64,000 nucleotides of DNA from Panulirus ornatus (taxonomy: Eukaryota > Arthropoda > Malacostraca > Decapoda > Palinuridae): NCBI RefSeq assembly GCF_036320965.1, contig NC_092232.1, positions 52,016,982 through 52,080,981 on the forward strand, in the 5' to 3' direction. The position numbers and the translations under genes are program-made. This document shows, in pieces, positions 58,687 through 64,000 of the stretch. The first letter of the stretch is position 1. The number at the start of each line of letters is the position of its first letter. Below the pieces are notes generated by a model, which saw only the letters and a program-made list of their open reading frames with translations, was not told the DNA's origin and did not search any database.

Positions 58687-60152
58687 TCTATTTGCTTTCT
58701 GCGATATGGACAGTGTACTTCTGTGAACACTATTTGTATCTCTGTGAACACTACTGTATTCCACACTTACAATAAACCGTCGTAATGAACAAGAACGTAG
58801 CAGGACCTAATAAGAACATATCAAAAGAAGAAGAAGAAGAAAAAAAAAAGAAAACGCAAAAAGTTTATACCCTGCACTGCCTGAGGAGAGACACGACTGT
58901 GACTGGCCTGCGATACTTCAACATCTGGAGAAGCACCAACCGGTTGCAAGCACCACAACAGGAGACCGCTCAGCCGCTGGAGACACCGTCAGCAGAGAGG
59001 GATGACACCAGATCACAGACCGGTCCAGGAGGATGGGTCTGGATCCAAGACACAACTCAAGGATTCCTTTGGCCGCGCGATTCACAAGGAACACTCCAGT
59101 TTTCTGTTGAGTGATGGACTGCAGTGTCATCCTAATCTTCCGTTTGCCACCTTAGCCTTGTACCAAGCCTTGAGGAGTGTGTAAATGTAAATTTATCCTC
59201 AGCAGCTTCAGCGATCTAAGGTTACAAAATGCTTTAAGAGGTAAAGGTAATCGGCCAATCACCTCAGCCACCAACACCCTCATTTGGAGATCGACAAGAG
59301 GGTGCCCACTTCATGTTGCTAATCGTCTGCATTTCACAAAAGACACAGATATCATTCATGATTTTTTTTTTCAACATTCATGACAATATTCATGAAGATT
59401 TCTCTGGAAAATTGTTATAACTCGTCTGCATCACTACTTGGTTCTTCGATCAGGATTTTCCAGACACAACCTGGCCCACAATTTGCTGGGTGAAAAGAGG
59501 AACTTTTACAACCGCAAACCGTCAACCGTTTCTTGCTGCTATCCCCTAAGAAATAACTGCTTCTGGTCGGACCTAAAGGGGAAGGGGTGAGCGAGGCTCT
59601 ACTACTTTGGTTGCTAAGTAGAAAAAGTAAATGTTCAGAGTAAATGTCCAACTCCAGTCGCACTCAGGGGAAACACCGGGTCCCACCTGTCCTGTCTGCA
59701 GACACAGTTTGTCCTTTGAAGAAACGTTATAAGAAATATGGCAAAGAGTCAATTCGTGTCCATACGAAGTAATCTCACACACCCTGACTTGAAGCTCTCG
59801 TGATGGCTGCACAAATCAAGGTCTAATCTTCCGTTCGAGCAAGTCATTTTGTTCACAAATAATTATGCTTTCCTCGTGGCAGTCAGACTTGTATATCAGG
59901 TCACCAAGGCATCGGTAACAACTGCTTTGAGGTCAAGGGCCCCAAAAGTATCTGGCAAATTCTTGGTTTTCACGCATCATGTTACGTGGATGATGGAGTA
60001 CTTCACCATGAAAATTATCCTCAGCAAGCATGCAACTGTCATCAATTCTCTGCTTTGTGCTACGGTAGGTAAACGTACAACACAATACGTTACTAAATTT
60101 GAGAACTGTTCTCCTGTTCCACTGAAAGACTCCGTCTCTCGTGCCTGCGATT
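58683..60152. other. Low-copy sequence, no gene recognised
   Basis: 1.5 kb. Moderately long frames near 59415-59812 (minus) and 59849-60259 (plus) resemble no known family. Confidence 0.45.
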
Positions 60153-60155
60153 CCC

Positions 60156-60186
<31 letters not shown>

Positions 60187-60194
60187 AAAAAAAA
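60153..60194 (+). repeat. Poly-C/poly-A homopolymer pair
   Basis: 24 C followed by 18 A. Confidence 0.95.
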
Positions 60195-61552
60195 TCAGTT
60201 TTTCCTCATGTTACCTCATCCTCATCAAACCCTTTCATTTCCAGGTTATTTTTCTCTGACTCATTGTCTGTTCCTAGCGAACATCCTCCACCCGCCTGGC
60301 TGCCTCCTTCACCGGCCTAGTGCACCCTGGTGTACCTCATGGCGAGGAGGCGTCGTAGTCCAGGTCTCCTGCACCTTCCGCTGGTGGTGGGGCACATCAA
60401 GCGCGACCCACAACAATCCTGGTATGTCCACTGTAAACCGCTTCAACCACACGTCAATATTATGTGCGTATTTCTCGTAACGACCTGCACTGAATGGCTC
60501 CTCCTCACGCACCTTTGTTGTGTCCAGCGGTGTGCTTCCTCACAGCCGCTAGTCACGACACCAAACACCTAGACAGCCTTGCCACCCTTCATCCTCCTAA
60601 GCTTCCAAGAACTTTACTACTAAATCAACTTGTACGTAAAAAAGTTAAATAACAACAGATGCGATGGTTCGGTGACAGCAGATTAGACCGTCTAGCAACA
60701 CGGAAAGCTTTCAACAGTCACAAGATCACCAAAATTTCTCTTAAATATTACTGACCGCCGACGATTTGTGATTGCAAAGTGTGTTGTGGGCGACAGCCAC
60801 AGACTCGTACTAAATAACACCCGAAGCGACTGTCCACACGGAGCGGGGTGATGCCAGCACAGCGTCGTTGTCATACTGGGTGAGGAGGAGGAGGAACCTC
60901 ATTACGAGAGGATATATAAAATAAAAATGATGCTGTAAGGGACACCTATATGATATAGGATAGTCAAGGGACAATGCAGGATGGCTGGATGGTGTGTCCG
61001 GCGTACAGAAAGGATTTTACCACAGTATATAGAATATTTAGTGAGTGGAACAGTTTAGTATCTATATATGGTGGGTGTGACACTGTGTAAAGTAAGTGGG
61101 GACACCATTGAAACTAAGGTGTACCGGAGAGGACGATACATGACGGGGAACATTTGAATACAACAGGACAGTTGACATGCTAATACATCAGGAAATTGGG
61201 CATGATAATACAAGATACTGGATATAATACTACGTGATTGTACAGTAAGACAAAGTACACGATTACACAATAATGACAGAATACAGAGTGGGTAAATCAG
61301 GCGGGCTGATCTATACACACAGTTTGTGGGACATTGCACCGTGTGGGTTGACCAGACTGTCAGGGTCTGGGATAGAGAATATATCAACTGGGTGTGGAAA
61401 AGTAGGGGGGTAAGTAGGACACCAAGTGTGGTGCACGGGGCATCATGCGGTAGGTGTGGAGAGGCTGTGGACACGGGGCGTGTGAAAGCAAAATGGTATA
61501 CGGTGGGTATTGCAACAGATATAGTGGGTGATGTAGCACAGACAACACTTAC
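60195..61552. other. Low-copy sequence, no gene recognised
   Basis: 1.36 kb. 60900-61540 is rich in short GATA/ATACA words without clear periodicity. No exon is recognised. Confidence 0.45.
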
Positions 61553-62092
61553 CATGCCCTGGTTCAGTTCACTGACAGCACGTCGACCCTTGTATACAAC
61601 ATGGCTCCAATTCACTCAAAATCTTTTTCTCTCCATCCCTCCACATCCAATTAGGTCTCCCCCTTTTCCTTGTTCCCTCCACTTTTGGCACATATAACCT
61701 CATTCAACTTCTCCTCACTCATTCTCTCCATATGTCCAAACAATTTCAGCACATCCTCTTCACCTCCCTCAACCAACCCTTCCTTATTATCCCAATTCTC
61801 TGTTACCGATGTATTACTCGATCAAAACACCTCATACCACATATAGCGCTCATTCATTTCCAACACCAAGACCCCTTCACACATCATCTATAACCCATGC
61901 CTCACAACCATACAGCATCGCTGGGAGTACTACACCTTCAAACATACCCACTTTTGTCCTAAGTAACGACCCATCTTTTCCACACATACCTCATTGGTCA
62001 TAGAACCTACTCCTCCTCACCTACATTATGACTCGCTTCCACTTCCATGGCTCCAGTTGCTGCCATGCCGACTCCCAGGTAAAGAGGTGGGT
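61553..62092 (-). mobile_element. Decayed RTE-like LINE, C-terminal part of ORF
   Basis: The minus strand aligns from about residue 810 (CTGGGAGTCGGCATGGCAGC at the YLGVDL site) through GGAGCCATGGAAGTGGAAGC, GGGTATGTTTGAAGG and the NWSHVVYKGRRAVSELNQGM end at 61553. It has CGA (Arg) rather than TGA at the polymorphic position. The 3' UTR is absent. Frameshifts are present. Confidence 0.85.
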
Positions 62093-62551
62093 GTTTCTTT
62101 CCAGTGAAGCTGTAACGAATAATAGTCTTGGTCTACGAAATACTGTTTGCAGTTGCTGGATTCGGCCACTGTATCATATTCAGAGTTCAGAGAAGTTCCA
62201 TATTCATTGTACTATTTCTCCTTTCGTTCTTGAGACTATCATTTGATAACACATTATTTGACATCATTAGGAGTTCCTCGAGTCTTATTGGCCTTGTTAT
62301 CCTTGCTCATTAAGATCCCCTAATTACATTTCAGTATGGATGCCACCCTTCCACTTGGAAGCCCATTTGCTGCCGCTTACCGATTAGCAAGACCGGCACA
62401 AGCGAGTATACCAGATGGGGAGGGATCCTGGTAGGGAGCCTCGGATGGCGATGACTACCAAGTGAGAGGCTTCCTGCTCCCTCGACTCTCTCCGGTCTGG
62501 CAACGTGTCTGTTCATTGGAAGTACAACAACATCAACTGGGCCAAACGTGT

Positions 62552-62552
<1 letters not shown>
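62093..62552. other. Low-copy sequence
   Basis: 460 bp between two RTE fragments. No recognised feature. Confidence 0.5.

Positions 62553-62622
<70 letters not shown>
62553..62622 (+). repeat. (TA)n microsatellite at RTE 5' junction
   Basis: 70 bp of TA directly joined to RTE coding sequence at 62623. Confidence 0.97.
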
Positions 62623-62624
<2 letters not shown>

Positions 62625-62955
62625 AGGAGAGGGAGACCAAATTGGAGGTGGAAAGATGGAGTGAAAAAGATTTTGTGTGATCGGGGCCTGAACATGCAGG
62701 AGGGTGAAAGGAGGGCAAGGAATAGAGTAAATTGGAGCGATGTGGTATACCGGGGTTGACGTGCTGTCAGTGGATTGAATCAAGGCATGTGAAGCGTCTG
62801 GGGTAAACCATGGAAAGCTGTGTAGGTATGTATATTTGCGTGTGTGGACGTATGTATATACATGTGTATGGGGGGGGGGGGGGCCATTTCTTTCGTCTGT
62901 TTCCTTGCGCTACCTCGCAAACGCGGGAGACAGCGACAAAGTATAATAAAAAAAA
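62623..62955 (+). mobile_element. 5'-truncated RTE-like LINE, short 3' UTR form
   Basis: It begins at the codons for RRRGRPNWRWKDG (residue 954 of the intact copy) and is nearly identical to 8490-8819, including the TGA ending the frame after VVYRG, the 250-bp 3' UTR deletion and a G13 run. An A-rich stretch and a short TA run follow to about 62977. Confidence 0.93.
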
Positions 62956-62977
62956 AAAGTAATATATATATATATTT

Positions 62978-64000
62978 TCTTCTAAAGCAAGATGCATCAG
63001 AGTTTGTAGGAGGCACTAGTGGGTGGTGAAAAGTCGTAGTGTGTCGTTGGGTATGTACCCGCGGTGGAACGACTGTCGACCGAGGTGGCTCGCTTAGAAT
63101 GCAGGCCGCGGCATGAGCCTTACCTGAGGTTAACGCCACCGTCCTTATGATGTCCAAATCCTCACTGAGCGTCGCTTTAGTTAAGCAACTTCTGAATTCC
63201 TGTTGATCAACTCTTATCACATGGAACTATGAATGTCTAATGAGGCTGTCAACTAAATTAAAACGGGTAGGTGTTATACATCTTCAGGTGGAACCCGAAA
63301 ATCATACGTCCATTCTGAATTCACTCGATTTCTCCACGACTGGTATCTCGAAGTACAATACCTAATATCTCATGGCTATATATGAATATCTTGAGGATAA
63401 ATGGCGACAACATAACCGTGGTGATGGCTGGGCTGGACAGCCATTCGAGGAACGCAAGGAAACAAAAACAGAGTGAAGGCAATGTCTTCGAGCGTCGAGT
63501 CGAAGCTCCTGGTCAAGCACTTCAAATTCAGCTCAACTGAATCCATTTCTATTTAAGGAAAATAAAACATATTCTCACACTTAAATATTGTCATATGGGG
63601 AATATCTCTTTTAATCGGTCCATGTCATGGATACGAGACTTGACCATTTTCTGGAGCAAAACGCATCATGCGGGTGGCAGGATTCGGACGTATGGTCAAG
63701 GTAAACAGGTGGATCGCTGACTTCTGCTGATAGTAATCTCCTCCGCAGGGTGTTCGCAGACTAATTACTGCAGACGCAGACGGGTCTGCTGCCCCGACGC
63801 TCTGCACGATCACCACCCCCTTGGGCAGCAGAGTAGCAGCAACAGCAGCCACTGCATGAACCACTAACCACACTGGTATGTTGACATGCTTAGCTGCTGC
63901 GAGCACCATGTACCTACCTAGGCTTCAGGAGTTACAAGGGTTGGAACTTCCTCCTCTTTTTATCAGGAATATATATCCAAGAGTGTGATCCTCCGTGGCT
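62978..64000. other. Low-copy sequence to window end
   Basis: 1 kb without recognised features. A 94-codon minus frame at 63909-63625 has a hydrophobic Ala/Val-rich start but no family resemblance or clear donor site. Confidence 0.45.

Noticed and set aside
63625..63909. 94-codon minus frame with hydrophobic N-terminus
   Set aside because: Ala/Val-rich start only; no domain, no cleavage-site consensus and no donor site to make it an exon.

Overview
This is an animal nuclear window, most likely from a decapod crustacean (shrimp, lobster, crayfish or crab). The clade is inferred from three things: extreme microsatellite density, repeated RTE-type and CR1/Jockey-like retrotransposon copies of a kind I associate with decapod genomes, and one clearly animal gene exon with a consensus GT splice donor. 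I see no bacterial features (operons, ribosome binding sites, rRNA, CRISPR). The species cannot be fixed by eye.

Genes are sparse. The one confident host gene is the first coding exon of a secreted Frizzled-related protein-like gene on the minus strand (about 54130 to 53614): signal peptide, complete ten-cysteine Wnt-binding domain, then a splice donor. The remaining exons would lie at lower coordinates and were not found. A second candidate host exon lies at 42893-42510 minus; its product is not recognised. Everything else that reads as a long open frame is a retrotransposon or a tandem repeat.

Mobile elements dominate what can be recognised. A full-length RTE-like LINE lies at 5514-8846, with one intact 998-residue endonuclease-reverse transcriptase frame. 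At least eight other truncated or decayed RTE fragments of differing divergence occur on both strands (345-1465, 26835-27110, 39655-40008, 45176-45445, 51091-51968, 55213-55437, 55826-56732, 61553-62092, 62623-62955). Older non-LTR reverse transcriptase remnants lie at 9945-10400, 11600-12320, 26090-26720, 27660-27950, 28490-28630, 31200-32142, 35030-35990 and 37560-38570. tRNA-like SINE copies occur near 4564-4852, 34585-34921 and 50937-51020.

The rest is largely satellite DNA: about 35 microsatellites, mostly (CA)n, (CT)n and (TA)n, and more than 20 minisatellites with units of 18-74 bp. The largest is a 3.6 kb GC-rich array (18836-22424) that is open in all three minus-strand frames and gives spurious proteins of about 1240 residues. 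Layout: 0-14 kb RTE and LINE remnants; 14-30 kb a cluster of minisatellites; 30-40 kb LINE remnants mixed with minisatellites; 40-50 kb mainly low-copy sequence with microsatellites; 50-56 kb a TA/SINE/RTE composite and the Frizzled-domain exon; 56-64 kb RTE copies in low-copy sequence.

The most interesting pattern is that three separate decayed reverse transcriptases carry short tandem multiplications (about 50, 62 and 72 bp) inside conserved RT coding segments. A microsatellite also begins exactly where another RT fragment ends, and one (TA)n run has expanded inside a minisatellite unit. Together these suggest that tandem repeats in this genome arise inside retrotransposon debris.
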